From positions 248,001 to 312,000 of the forward strand of contig NZ_BCYR01000005.1 in NCBI RefSeq assembly GCF_001598295.1: a stretch of 64,000 nucleotides of DNA, given 5' to 3'. The notes beneath the pieces were generated by a model that was given only the letters and a program-made list of their open reading frames with translations, did no database searches and had not been told where the DNA came from. Positions 10,969 through 19,917 of the stretch are shown piece by piece; the stretch's first letter is position 1, and each line of letters starts with the position of its first letter. The position numbers and the translations under genes were made by a program. This DNA is from Klebsiella ornithinolytica NBRC 105727 = ATCC 31898. Lineage in GTDB: Bacteria; Pseudomonadota; Gammaproteobacteria; Enterobacterales; Enterobacteriaceae.

Positions 10969-12431
10969 AAAGCCCGCTCCGGCATATTTTGCCGCTTTCT
11001 TTACGCGTTCGTTTTCTGCTGGCGACGGCGGCAGTGGTGCTGGTGCTTTCGCTGGCCTACGGCATGGTTGCGCTGGTGGGCTACAGCGTCAGCTTTGATA
11101 AAACCACCTTCCGCCTGCTGCGCGGCGAAAGTAACCTGTTCTATATGCTGGCAAAGTGGGAAAACAACCATATCGACGTGGATATCCCCGAAAACCTCAA
11201 CATGCAGAGCCCGACGGTGACATTGATATACGATGCCAAAGGCAAACTGCTGTGGATGCAGCGCGATGTCGGCTGGCTGGCAAAACGCATTCAACCTGAA
11301 TGGCTGAAAAGAAACGGCTTCCACGAAATCGAGTCCGACGTTGACAGCAGTAGCATGCTGCTGCGCAACAATCATCAGTTCCAGGAGGAGCTGGACGCTC
11401 TTCGCCAGCAGGATGATGGTTCCGAAATGACCCACTCGGTGGCGATCAATATCTACCCGGCAACCGATAAGCTGCCGCAGCTGAGCATCGTGGTGATCGA
11501 CACCATTCCTGTCGAACTGAAACGCTCTTATATGGTCTGGAGCTGGTTTATCTATGTGCTGGTTGCCAACCTGCTGCTGGTGATCCCGCTGCTTTGGGTG
11601 GCGGCCTGGTGGAGCCTACGCCCCATCGAGTCGCTGGCAAAAGAGGTCCGCGAGCTGGAAGAGCATCACCGCGAAATGCTCAATCCGAATACCACCCGCG
11701 AACTGACCCGACTGGTCAGCAACCTTAACCGGCTACTGACAAGCGAGCGCGAGCGCTACGACAAATATCGCACCACGCTGACCGATCTGACCCATAGTCT
11801 GAAAACGCCGCTGGCCGTGCTGCAAAGCACCCTGCGTTCTTTACGCGGCGAGAAGATTGACCTCAATGAAGCAGAACCGATCATGCTGGAGCAGATCAGC
11901 CGCATCTCACAGCAAATTGGCTACTACCTGCATCGCGCCAGTATGCGCAGCGGCGGTACCCTGCTCAGCCGCGAACTGCACCCCATTGCGCCGCTGCTCG
12001 ACAAGTTGACCTCGGCGCTGAACAAGGTTTACCAGCGCAAAGGGGTCAATATCAGTCTCGATATCTCTCCGGAGATCAGCTTTGTCGGCGAACAGAATGA
12101 TTTTATGGAAGTGATGGGCAACGTGCTGGATAACGCCTGCAAATACTGCCTGGAATTTGTCGAAGTTTCCGTGCGTCAGACCAACGACAACCACCTGCAT
12201 ATTCTGGTGGAAGATGATGGCCCCGGTATCCCGCTGAACCAGCGGACTGCCGTATTCGATCGCGGGCAACGAGCCGATACGCTGCGACCAGGCCAGGGCG
12301 TAGGACTTTCCGTCGCCCGGGAGATCGTTGAGCAATACGATGGCGACATTCTCACCGGCGAAAGTCTGCTCGGCGGAGCCTGCATGGAGGTCGTTTTCGG
12401 CCGCCAGCTGCCCGACGATACGGAAAGCTGA
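10965..12431 (+). CDS. phoQ: Sensor histidine kinase PhoQ
   Basis: Membrane sensor of Mg2+, low pH and cationic peptides; phosphorylates PhoP. 488 residues: first membrane helix about 17-40, periplasmic PAS-like sensor about 45-190, second helix about 195-215, HAMP, then DHp with the phospho-His in [11 protein letters not shown] (about 277), N box DNACKYC, and G boxes DDGPGIP and GQGVGLS. The periplasmic acidic patch reads QQDDGSE where E. coli has EDDDDAE, so it carries fewer negative charges. It diverges from typical K. pneumoniae PhoQ in the sensor domain, one reason species assignment is left open. Confidence 0.97.
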   Translation: MKSPLRHILPLSLRVRFLLATAAVVLVLSLAYGMVALVGYSVSFDKTTFRLLRGESNLFYMLAKWENNHIDVDIPENLNMQSPTVTLIYDAKGKLLWMQRDVGWLAKRIQPEWLKRNGFHEIESDVDSSSMLLRNNHQFQEELDALRQQDDGSEMTHSVAINIYPATDKLPQLSIVVIDTIPVELKRSYMVWSWFIYVLVANLLLVIPLLWVAAWWSLRPIESLAKEVRELEEHHREMLNPNTTRELTRLVSNLNRLLTSERERYDKYRTTLTDLTHSLKTPLAVLQSTLRSLRGEKIDLNEAEPIMLEQISRISQQIGYYLHRASMRSGGTLLSRELHPIAPLLDKLTSALNKVYQRKGVNISLDISPEISFVGEQNDFMEVMGNVLDNACKYCLEFVEVSVRQTNDNHLHILVEDDGPGIPLNQRTAVFDRGQRADTLRPGQGVGLSVAREIVEQYDGDILTGESLLGGACMEVVFGRQLPDDTES

Positions 12432-12555
12432 ACCGCCCCGCTTCCCGCGCCTGGGCAAACTCTGTGACTGCGAAGCACAATCGCCGTCAACAAAGAGGCA
12501 GTTTGAAGCATGGCGTGTATAATCCCAGACAGACACCTGCTGTGGAATAAATAAA

Positions 12556-13677
12556 ATGGATTATCAATTAACGCTCAACTGGCCTGACTTTATCGAACGC
12601 TACTGGCAAAAACGCCCGGTAGTCCTCAAGCGCGGCTTCGCTAATTTCGTCGATCCCATTAGCCCGGATGAACTGGCCGGGCTGGCGATGGAAAGCGAAG
12701 TCGATAGCCGCCTGGTCAGCCACCAGGACGGGAAATGGCAGGTCAGCCATGGCCCTTTCGAAAGCTACGATCACCTGAGCGAAAACAACTGGTCGCTGCT
12801 GGTACAGGCGGTGAATAACTGGCACGAGCCGACGGCCGCGCTGATGCAGCCCTTCCGCGCGCTCCCCGACTGGCGTATTGATGATCTGATGATCTCTTTC
12901 TCCGTGCCCGGCGGCGGCGTAGGTCCCCATCTCGATCAGTACGACGTGTTTATCATCCAGGGAACCGGCCGGCGTCGCTGGCGCGTGGGCGATAAAGTCC
13001 CGATGAAGCAGCATTGTCCACATCCGGACCTGCTGCAGGTGGATCCGTTCGACGCCATCATTGATGAAGAGATGGAGCCGGGCGATATTCTCTATATTCC
13101 GCCGGGATTCCCGCATGAGGGTTATTCCCTGGAAAACTCGCTCAACTATTCGGTGGGCTATCGCGCGCCAAATGCCCGCGAGCTGTTCAGCGGCTTTGCC
13201 GACTATATTCTGCAGCGTGAACTGGGCAGCCAGCGCTATGCCGATCCGGATGTGCCTTCCCGCGATCACCCGGCGGATATTCTGCCGGCTGAACTCGACC
13301 GCCTGCGCGATATGATGCTGGGGTTGATTAACCAGCCAGAGCATTTTAAGCAGTGGTTTGGCGAGTTTATCACCCAGTCCCGCCACGAGCTGGACGTGGC
13401 TCCTGCCGAGCCGCCGTATCAGCCTGATGAGATTTACGACGCGCTGCAACAGGGCGATCGCCTGGTGCGGCTGGGCGGGCTACGCGTGCTGCGTATCGAT
13501 GGCGAGGTGTTCGTCAACGGCGAGAAAATTAATTCGCCGCACCGTCCGGCGCTGGACGCGCTGGCAACGCATCTGTCGCTTAACGCGGAACATTTTGGCG
13601 ATGCGCTGGAAGACCCGTCGTTCCTCGCGATGCTGGCTGCGCTGGTCAACTGCGGCTACTGGTTCTTCGAGGACTAA
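12556..13677 (+). CDS. roxA: Ribosomal protein uL16 (L16) arginine 3-hydroxylase RoxA
   Basis: Fe(II)/2-oxoglutarate oxygenase that hydroxylates Arg81 of ribosomal protein L16 in E. coli (formerly ycfD). JmjC-type metal site: HLDQYD near residue 125-130 gives His and Asp, and the second His lies in FPHEGYSL near 187. 373 residues, identical in length to E. coli. Lies downstream of phoPQ with a 124-base gap. Start 12556 gives the family N-terminus MDYQLTLNWPDF. Confidence 0.96.
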   Translation: MDYQLTLNWPDFIERYWQKRPVVLKRGFANFVDPISPDELAGLAMESEVDSRLVSHQDGKWQVSHGPFESYDHLSENNWSLLVQAVNNWHEPTAALMQPFRALPDWRIDDLMISFSVPGGGVGPHLDQYDVFIIQGTGRRRWRVGDKVPMKQHCPHPDLLQVDPFDAIIDEEMEPGDILYIPPGFPHEGYSLENSLNYSVGYRAPNARELFSGFADYILQRELGSQRYADPDVPSRDHPADILPAELDRLRDMMLGLINQPEHFKQWFGEFITQSRHELDVAPAEPPYQPDEIYDALQQGDRLVRLGGLRVLRIDGEVFVNGEKINSPHRPALDALATHLSLNAEHFGDALEDPSFLAMLAALVNCGYWFFED

Positions 13678-13684
13678 ACCGCGC

Positions 13685-13965
13685 GATGCCCGGTGGCGGC
13701 TCACGCCTTACCGGGCCTACGGACCGGGCACCGGAATGGTGTATCGCTCCGCATATATTGCCCGGTGGCGGCTCGCGCCTTACCGGGCCTACGGACCGGG
13801 CGCCGGAATGGTGTATCGCTCCGCATATATTGCCCGGTGGCGGCTCACGCCTTACCGGGCCTACGGACCGGGCGCCGGAATGGTGTATCGCACCGCATGT
13901 ATTACCCGGTGGCGGCTCGCGCCTTACCGGACGTATAGCCCGGATAAGTGCCGCGCTATCCGGCG
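13685..13965. repeat. BIME/REP block: tandem 72-bp units
   Basis: Units start at 13688, 13760, 13832 and 13904 (exact 72-base period). Each holds a REP-like palindrome (CCCGGTGGCGGCTC then GCCTTACCGGGC) followed by CTACGG and a conserved tail ending GGTGTATCGCTCCGCATA. The fourth copy is cut and merges into a second REP-like palindrome (CCGGATAAG ... CTATCCGG). It sits between convergent roxA and pepT and can act in transcription attenuation or mRNA protection. Long open frames cross it because 72 is divisible by three; they are not genes. Copies differ by single bases, which suggests recent expansion. Confidence 0.9.
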
Positions 13966-13976
13966 GCTCTCCGCGA

Positions 13977-15206
13977 TCAGACGCCGCGTTTTGCCGTCAG
14001 CTCCGCGATGCGCACAATCACCTGAACCGCCTTCTCCATCCCCTCCAGCGTGACGAATTCATGCTTGCCGTGATAGTTATAGCCGCCGGTAAACAGGTTC
14101 GGACAGGGGAGTCCCATAAAGGAGAGCTGCGCACCGTCGGTACCGCCGCGAATTGGCTTCATTTGCGGTTCAATATCGCAATCCACCATCGCCTGGCGGG
14201 CAATCTCGACGACGTGCGGGTGCGACATCACTTTTTCATGCATATTGTAATAGCTGTCTTCAATCACCAGCTCAATATAGCAATCCGGATGCAGCCCCTT
14301 ACCGACCTTTTTGGCAATTTCCATCATTTTGCGCTTGCGGGCCTCGAACTGCTTACGGTCAAAGTCGCGAATGATGTAGTGCATTTCGGCCCGGTCAACG
14401 CTGCCTTTCATGCTCGCCAGATGGTAAAAACCTTCGTAGCCTTCGGTGGTTTCCGGCACCTCGTCGGCAGGGATTTCCGCATGAATCCGTGCCGCCAGCG
14501 ACAGCGCATTCACCATCACCCCTTTTGCGGTGCCCGGATGGACATTATTGCCCACGATCTTAATGGTCACCGACGCGGCGTTGAAGTTTTCAAACTCCAG
14601 CTCGCCCACGCCACCGCCGTCGACGGTATAGGCCCAGCGGGCGTCAAACGCGGCGACGTCAAAATGCTTCGCCCCTTTCCCGACCTCTTCATCCGGCGTG
14701 AAGGCCACGCGAATATCGCCGTGAGGAATGTTTTTCGCCTTCAGCGTCGCCAGCGCGGTCATTATCTCGGCAATACCGGCCTTGTCATCGGCGCCAAGCA
14801 GCGTTTTGCCATCGGTGGTGATCAGCGTTTGCCCGAGCAGCTGGTGCAGTACCGGGAACATCACCGGGGAAAGCACTTCATCGCCAATCCCGAGAGCGAT
14901 ATCACCGCCACGGTAGTTTTCAACGATTTGCGGGTTTACGTTTTTGCCGCTGAAGTCCGGCGCCGTGTCGACGTGGGAAATAAAGCCAATGGGCGGAATA
15001 GCGCCGGCAACGTTGGCCGGAAGGGTTCCCATCACCGTCCCTTTCTCACTTAGCGTTACATTAACCAGTCCCATCTCTTCCAGCTGCGCCTGCAGCAGGC
15101 GTAACAGCTTCCACTGACCTTCCGTGCTTGGAACCTGACGCACGCCAGGCTTCGACTGTGTGTCCAGAGAAACGTACTGTAAAAAACGCTCAAGCAATTT
15201 ATCCAT
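13977..15206 (-). CDS. pepT: Peptidase T (tripeptidase)
   Basis: Cytosolic dinuclear-zinc M20 aminotripeptidase. Visible metal and catalytic motifs: ISHVDTAPD (His/Asp), LGADDKAG (bridging Asp), TPDEEVG (catalytic Glu) and the C-terminal YNYHGKHE (His). 409 residues. Start 15206 (MDKLLERFL) has GAGGGTGG upstream and matches the E. coli N-terminus; an in-frame ATG at 15242 lies further upstream. Divergent from potA. In Salmonella pepT is FNR-activated; I saw no perfect FNR site here. Confidence 0.96.
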   Translation of the reverse strand: MDKLLERFLQYVSLDTQSKPGVRQVPSTEGQWKLLRLLQAQLEEMGLVNVTLSEKGTVMGTLPANVAGAIPPIGFISHVDTAPDFSGKNVNPQIVENYRGGDIALGIGDEVLSPVMFPVLHQLLGQTLITTDGKTLLGADDKAGIAEIMTALATLKAKNIPHGDIRVAFTPDEEVGKGAKHFDVAAFDARWAYTVDGGGVGELEFENFNAASVTIKIVGNNVHPGTAKGVMVNALSLAARIHAEIPADEVPETTEGYEGFYHLASMKGSVDRAEMHYIIRDFDRKQFEARKRKMMEIAKKVGKGLHPDCYIELVIEDSYYNMHEKVMSHPHVVEIARQAMVDCDIEPQMKPIRGGTDGAQLSFMGLPCPNLFTGGYNYHGKHEFVTLEGMEKAVQVIVRIAELTAKRGV

Positions 15207-15480
15207 GTAGCCACCCTCATCTTTTGTGACAACATTATTCATAAGCCCGAAAAGACAAATATTGCGTCAGGTCATTTTTAGCCCGGCAAATAAAAATTTA
15301 ATACATGAACCGACGTATTGTTGTAAAGGTCGTGCATCCATATGAGACAGGCATTGGCGATCGCAAGCGATTGCCGTAGAATGCTTGCCCTCGTTTATTA
15401 TGCGCAACCGCAAAGGTGGTTAACCACAAACCCCGCAACGGTCAATCGTCCGCTGCGTCTACATGGGACAGAGTTAAAAA

Positions 15481-16599
15481 TTGAATATACAACCGCGTTC
15501 GCTTTCGCCGCTGGTGCAACTGGCGGGAATTCGCAAAAGCTTTGATGGAAAAACGGTTATCTCAGATCTGAATCTGACCATCAACAACGGTGAGTTTCTC
15601 ACCCTGCTTGGCCCCTCTGGCTGCGGTAAAACCACCGTTCTTCGTCTTATTGCCGGGCTTGAAAACGTCGACAGCGGGCGAATTCATCTCGAAGATCAGG
15701 ACATCACTCATGTTCCGGCGGAAAACCGCCACGTCAATACCGTCTTTCAAAGCTACGCTCTGTTTCCCCATATGAGCGTATTCGAAAACGTCGCCTTCGG
15801 TCTGCGGATGCAGAAAACGCCGGCGGCGGAAATCACGCCTCGCGTCCTCGATGCGCTACGCATGGTCCAGCTGGAGGAGTTTGCCCAACGCAAACCGCAT
15901 CAGCTCTCCGGCGGCCAGCAGCAGCGGGTGGCTATCGCCCGGGCAGTGGTCAACAAACCGCGCCTGCTGCTGCTGGATGAGTCCCTGTCGGCGCTGGATT
16001 ACAAGCTGCGTAAACAGATGCAAAACGAGCTGAAGGCGCTGCAGCGTAAGCTTGGCATCACCTTCGTCTTCGTCACCCACGATCAGGAAGAGGCCCTGAC
16101 CATGTCCGACCGCATCGTGGTCATGCGCGATGGGAAAATCGAGCAGGACGGCACGCCGCGTGAAATCTACGAAGAGCCGAAAAACCTGTTCGTCGCCAGT
16201 TTTATCGGCGAGATTAATCTGTTTAATGCAACGGTCATTGAACGCCTTGACGAGCAGCGCGTCCGCGCCAGTGTTGAAGGCCGTGAATGCAATATCTACG
16301 TCAACTTCCCCGTCAAGCGGGGCCAGCGGCTGAACGTTCTGCTGCGCCCGGAAGATCTGCGCGTCGATGAAGTCCACGACGGCAGCGATGCCGACGGACT
16401 GATCGGCTACATCCGCGAGCGCAACTACAAAGGCATGACGCTGGAGTCGGTTGTCGAACTGGAAAATGGCAAAATGGTGATGGTCAGTGAATTCTTTAAC
16501 GAAGACGATCCGGACTTTGACCACCCGCTTGACCAGAAAATGGCCATTAACTGGGTAGAAAGCTGGGAGGTTGTGCTGGCAGATGAAGAACACAAGTAA
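15481..16599 (+). CDS. potA: Spermidine/putrescine ABC transporter ATP-binding protein PotA
   Basis: ATPase of the PotABCD polyamine importer. Walker [10 protein letters not shown] at about 43-51, signature LSGGQQQR, Walker B LLLLDES, H-loop VTHDQ, then a C-terminal TOBE-like domain. The E. coli start corresponds to ATG 15463, but here codon 5 of that frame is TAA (15475-15477: ATG GGA CAG AGT TAA AAA TTG AAT). Translation must therefore begin at TTG 15481 or by reinitiation after the 4-codon leader. The ABC core is complete, so a shortened N-terminus may still work at lower expression. A strong hairpin (15355-15374) and palindrome GTGGTTAACCAC (15416-15427) lie upstream. Overlaps potB by 17 bases. 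Confidence 0.92.
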   Translation: MNIQPRSLSPLVQLAGIRKSFDGKTVISDLNLTINNGEFLTLLGPSGCGKTTVLRLIAGLENVDSGRIHLEDQDITHVPAENRHVNTVFQSYALFPHMSVFENVAFGLRMQKTPAAEITPRVLDALRMVQLEEFAQRKPHQLSGGQQQRVAIARAVVNKPRLLLLDESLSALDYKLRKQMQNELKALQRKLGITFVFVTHDQEEALTMSDRIVVMRDGKIEQDGTPREIYEEPKNLFVASFIGEINLFNATVIERLDEQRVRASVEGRECNIYVNFPVKRGQRLNVLLRPEDLRVDEVHDGSDADGLIGYIRERNYKGMTLESVVELENGKMVMVSEFFNEDDPDFDHPLDQKMAINWVESWEVVLADEEHK

Positions 16600-17440
16600 A
16601 TTCCAGAATGTGGTGATCGCCACTATCGTGGGTTGGCTTGTGCTGTTTGTGTTCCTGCCCAACCTGATGATCATCGGTACCAGTTTTTTGACCCGCGACG
16701 ACGCCAGTTTCGTCAAGCTGGTCTTCACGCTGGATAACTACACGCGCCTGCTGGATCCGCTCTATTACGACGTGCTGCTGCACTCGCTCAATATGGCGCT
16801 GCTGGCGACCCTGGCCTGCCTGGCGCTCGGCTATCCTTTCGCCTGGTTTCTGGCCAGGCTGCCGGAAAAAGTGCGTCCGCTGCTGCTGTTTCTGCTGATC
16901 GTGCCGTTCTGGACCAACTCATTGATCCGTATCTACGGGCTGAAAATATTCCTCAGCACCAAAGGGTATCTCAACGAGTTTCTGCTGTGGCTGGGGGTGA
17001 TTGATACGCCGCTGCGCATCATGTACACCCCGTCCGCGGTCATCATCGGACTGGTCTATATTCTGCTGCCGTTTATGGTGATGCCGCTCTACTCCAGTAT
17101 TGAGAAGCTGGATCGTCCTCTGCTGGAAGCGGCAAGGGATCTGGGCGCCAGCAAGCTGCAAACCTTTATCCGCATCATTATTCCACTGACGATGCCGGGC
17201 ATTATTGCCGGCTGCCTGCTGGTGATGCTGCCGGCGATGGGGCTGTTCTACGTCTCGGATCTGATGGGCGGCGCTAAAAACCTGTTGATCGGTAACGTTA
17301 TCAAGAGTCAGTTCCTGAATATCCGCGACTGGCCGTTTGGCGCCGCAACCAGCATTACTCTGACGCTGGTTATGGGCCTGATGCTGTTAATTTACTGGCG
17401 CGCGGCGCGTCTGTTGAATAAGAAGGTGGAGCTCGAATGA
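16583..17440 (+). CDS. potB: Spermidine/putrescine ABC transporter permease PotB
   Basis: One of the two inner-membrane permeases of PotABCD. 285 residues with about six membrane helices and the EAA coupling motif [20 protein letters not shown] at about 191-210, which contacts PotA. Start 16583 (MKNTSKFQN) overlaps the end of potA, as in E. coli; the stop overlaps potC by ATGA. Both overlaps point to a single translationally coupled operon. Confidence 0.96.
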   Translation: MKNTSKFQNVVIATIVGWLVLFVFLPNLMIIGTSFLTRDDASFVKLVFTLDNYTRLLDPLYYDVLLHSLNMALLATLACLALGYPFAWFLARLPEKVRPLLLFLLIVPFWTNSLIRIYGLKIFLSTKGYLNEFLLWLGVIDTPLRIMYTPSAVIIGLVYILLPFMVMPLYSSIEKLDRPLLEAARDLGASKLQTFIRIIIPLTMPGIIAGCLLVMLPAMGLFYVSDLMGGAKNLLIGNVIKSQFLNIRDWPFGAATSITLTLVMGLMLLIYWRAARLLNKKVELE

Positions 17441-18222
17441 TCGGTCGACTGCTGCGCGGCGGCTTTATGACCGCCATTTATGCTTACCTTTATATTCCGA
17501 TCATTATTCTGATCGTCAACTCGTTTAACAGTTCGCGCTTTGGTATTAACTGGCAGGGCTTCACCACCCGGTGGTATAGCCTGTTGATGAACAACGATAG
17601 CCTGCTGCAGGCAGCACAGCACTCGCTGACCATGGCGGTGCTATCGGCCACCTTTGCGACGCTGATCGGCTCGCTGACCGCCGTCGCGCTGTATCGCTAT
17701 CGTTTTCGTGGTAAACCGTTCGTCAGCGGGATGCTGTTCGTGGTGATGATGTCGCCGGATATCGTCATGGCCATCTCCCTGCTGGTGCTGTTTATGCTGA
17801 TCGGCATCCAGCTCGGGTTCTGGTCGCTGCTGTTTTCGCACATCACCTTCTGCCTGCCTTTCGTGGTGGTGACGGTCTATTCGCGTCTCAAAGGTTTTGA
17901 TGTGCGGATGCTGGAGGCGGCGAAAGATCTGGGCGCCAGCGAGTTGACCATTCTGCGTAAAATTCTTCTGCCGCTGGCGCTGCCTGCCGTGGCCGCCGGA
18001 TGGCTGTTGAGCTTTACGCTATCGATGGATGATGTGGTGGTATCGTCATTCGTAACCGGCCCGGGTTACGAGATCCTGCCACTGAAGATCTACTCGATGG
18101 TCAAAGTGGGCGTATCGCCGGAAGTGAACGCCCTGGCGACGATTCTGTTAGTTCTGTCGCTGGTGATGGTCATCGCCAGCCAATTGATTGCACGTGATAA
18201 AACTCAGGGGACGTTAAAATGA
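17437..18222 (+). CDS. potC: Spermidine/putrescine ABC transporter permease PotC
   Basis: Second permease of the polyamine importer, paired with PotB. 261 residues, about six helices, EAA loop EAAKDLGASELTILRKILLP at about 159-178. ATGA overlaps at both ends with potB and potD. Confidence 0.96.
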   Translation: MIGRLLRGGFMTAIYAYLYIPIIILIVNSFNSSRFGINWQGFTTRWYSLLMNNDSLLQAAQHSLTMAVLSATFATLIGSLTAVALYRYRFRGKPFVSGMLFVVMMSPDIVMAISLLVLFMLIGIQLGFWSLLFSHITFCLPFVVVTVYSRLKGFDVRMLEAAKDLGASELTILRKILLPLALPAVAAGWLLSFTLSMDDVVVSSFVTGPGYEILPLKIYSMVKVGVSPEVNALATILLVLSLVMVIASQLIARDKTQGTLK

Positions 18223-19265
18223 AAAAATGGTCACGCCACCTGCTCGCAGCGGGCGCTCTGGTAATGGGTATCAGCGCCGCGCATGCGGACGACAGCAAAA
18301 CGCTCTATTTCTATAACTGGACCGAGTATGTGCCGCCGGGTCTGCTGGAGCAGTTCACCAAAGAGACCGGCATCAAGGTTATCTATTCCACTTACGAGTC
18401 GAATGAAACCATGTATGCCAAACTCAAAACCTATAAAGACGGGGCGTACGATCTGGTGGTGCCTTCCACCTATTTCGTCGACAAGATGCGTAAAGAAGGC
18501 ATGTTGCAGAAGATCGATAAGAGCAAGCTGACTCACTTCAATAACCTCGATCCGCAGATGCTGAATAAACCGTTCGATCCGGGCAACGATTATTCCATTC
18601 CCTACATCTGGGGCGCTACGGCCATTGGCGTCAATAGCGATGCTATCGACCCGAAAACCGTCACCAGCTGGGCCGACCTGTGGAAACCAGAGTATAAGAG
18701 CAGCCTGCTGCTGACCGACGATGCGCGGGAAGTGTTCCAGGTTGCCTTACGTAAGCTGGGCTATTCCGGCAATACTACCGACCCGAAAGAGATTGAAGCC
18801 GCCTACAACGAGCTGAAAAAACTGATGCCTAACGTGGCGGCGTTTAACTCCGATAACCCGGCCAACCCCTATATGGAAGGCGAAGTGAATCTCGGCATGG
18901 TGTGGAACGGTTCGGCATGGGTTGCCCGCCAGTCAGGCACGCCGCTCGAGGTCGTCTGGCCGAAAGAAGGCGGGATCTTCTGGATGGATAGCCTGGCGAT
19001 TCCGGCGAATGCGAAAAACGTCGACGGCGCGCTCAAGCTGATTAACTTCCTGCTGCGCCCGGAAGTGGCAAAACAGGTGGCGGAAACCATCGGCTACCCG
19101 ACGCCAAACCTCGCCGCGCGTAAAATGCTCAGCCCGGAAGTCGCCAATGATAAGTCACTCTACCCGGATGCCGACACCATCGCCAAAGGCGAATGGCAAA
19201 ACGATGTCGGCAGCGCCAGCACCCTGTATGAAGAGTATTATCAGAAGCTAAAAGCGGGCCGTTAA
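18219..19265 (+). CDS. potD: Periplasmic spermidine/putrescine-binding protein PotD
   Basis: Delivers spermidine (and putrescine) to PotBC. Signal peptide of 23 residues ending in AHA before DDSKTLYFYNWTEY. 348 residues, two-lobed periplasmic binding fold; aromatic and acidic ligand residues typical of PotD are visible (NWTEYVP, STYES, WGATAIG, MVWNGSA). Last gene of the potABCD operon and followed by a strong terminator. Confidence 0.97.
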   Translation: MKKWSRHLLAAGALVMGISAAHADDSKTLYFYNWTEYVPPGLLEQFTKETGIKVIYSTYESNETMYAKLKTYKDGAYDLVVPSTYFVDKMRKEGMLQKIDKSKLTHFNNLDPQMLNKPFDPGNDYSIPYIWGATAIGVNSDAIDPKTVTSWADLWKPEYKSSLLLTDDAREVFQVALRKLGYSGNTTDPKEIEAAYNELKKLMPNVAAFNSDNPANPYMEGEVNLGMVWNGSAWVARQSGTPLEVVWPKEGGIFWMDSLAIPANAKNVDGALKLINFLLRPEVAKQVAETIGYPTPNLAARKMLSPEVANDKSLYPDADTIAKGEWQNDVGSASTLYEEYYQKLKAGR

Positions 19266-19273
19266 TCCCGTCA

Positions 19274-19301
19274 GGCGGAGCCCCGGCTCCGCCGTTTTTT
19301 T
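19274..19301 (+). terminator. potABCD terminator
   Basis: Perfect stem GGCGGAGCC (19274-19282) and GGCTCCGCC (19285-19293), then a run of seven Ts. Eight bases after the potD stop. Confidence 0.92.
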
Positions 19302-19371
19302 GTCCTCTCTCTGCGTGGCTCAGCTACACTTTTCCTCATGACACCGCTGAATGTCCGGCTCGAGGTTAATC

Positions 19372-19893
19372 ATGATGGCGACGGTATGGCTGTTTCTGGC
19401 ACTGCTCAATCTGGTCGTATTTACCGCCTTTATCATTCCGCGCAAGCAGCCGGCCGAGGCATCTCCTCTGTTTCCTGTCGCCGCGATCAAACTCTTAAGG
19501 TTCATGTGGCTGGTTCCGATCCTTATTTTTGGCTATAGCCTGTCTCTGGTGGCAACCATTAGCCTGATTGAATGGGGATGTCTGGCGATTGCCGTGATCG
19601 GTAATATCCTGATGATAAAAGGCAAACTTGATTTAGGCCGGTGCCATACCTGGGCGGGTTACTATCTGCCCGGCGTGTCGGCTATCAGAACCGGCATTTT
19701 TAGATGGCTTCCCCACCCTATGTATACCGGCATCGTTCTGGTCATTCTCTCGTGCAGCCTGATTTACGTCACCCACCTGCCGGCTTACATCAGCGCGATG
19801 GCGTTGATCTGTTGTCTTTATATCATCATTTTTTTACTGTTCGCCGCTTACAGAGAAAGCAAAATGCTTATGCCCCTGGCTCACGGGGCATAA
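19372..19893 (+). CDS. Isoprenylcysteine carboxyl methyltransferase-family membrane protein
   Basis: 173-residue integral membrane protein with about five hydrophobic segments. The C-terminal half has the ICMT/PEMT-type signature: GIFRWLPHPMYTGIVL (His-Pro-x-Tyr, cofactor-binding region) and the later YRESKMLM motif with the conserved acidic residue. Bacterial members are S-adenosylmethionine methyltransferases of unknown substrate. Start 19372 is chosen for GAGG six bases upstream; an ATG at 19351 has no ribosome site. First gene of the block absent from the E. coli potD-cobB interval; convergent with the next gene. Confidence 0.75.
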   Translation: MMATVWLFLALLNLVVFTAFIIPRKQPAEASPLFPVAAIKLLRFMWLVPILIFGYSLSLVATISLIEWGCLAIAVIGNILMIKGKLDLGRCHTWAGYYLPGVSAIRTGIFRWLPHPMYTGIVLVILSCSLIYVTHLPAYISAMALICCLYIIIFLLFAAYRESKMLMPLAHGA

Positions 19894-19917
19894 ACCTTAG
19901 GGCGGCCAGAAACCGAT

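Noticed and set aside
13685-13965. CRISPR-like regular spacing
   Set aside because: Units are almost identical over the full 72 bases with no variable spacers and contain REP palindromes.
13686-15053. 455-residue open frame across the BIME block and antisense to pepT
   Set aside because: It arises because the 72-base repeat keeps all frames open and pepT's antisense has few stops; no ribosome site or family resemblance.
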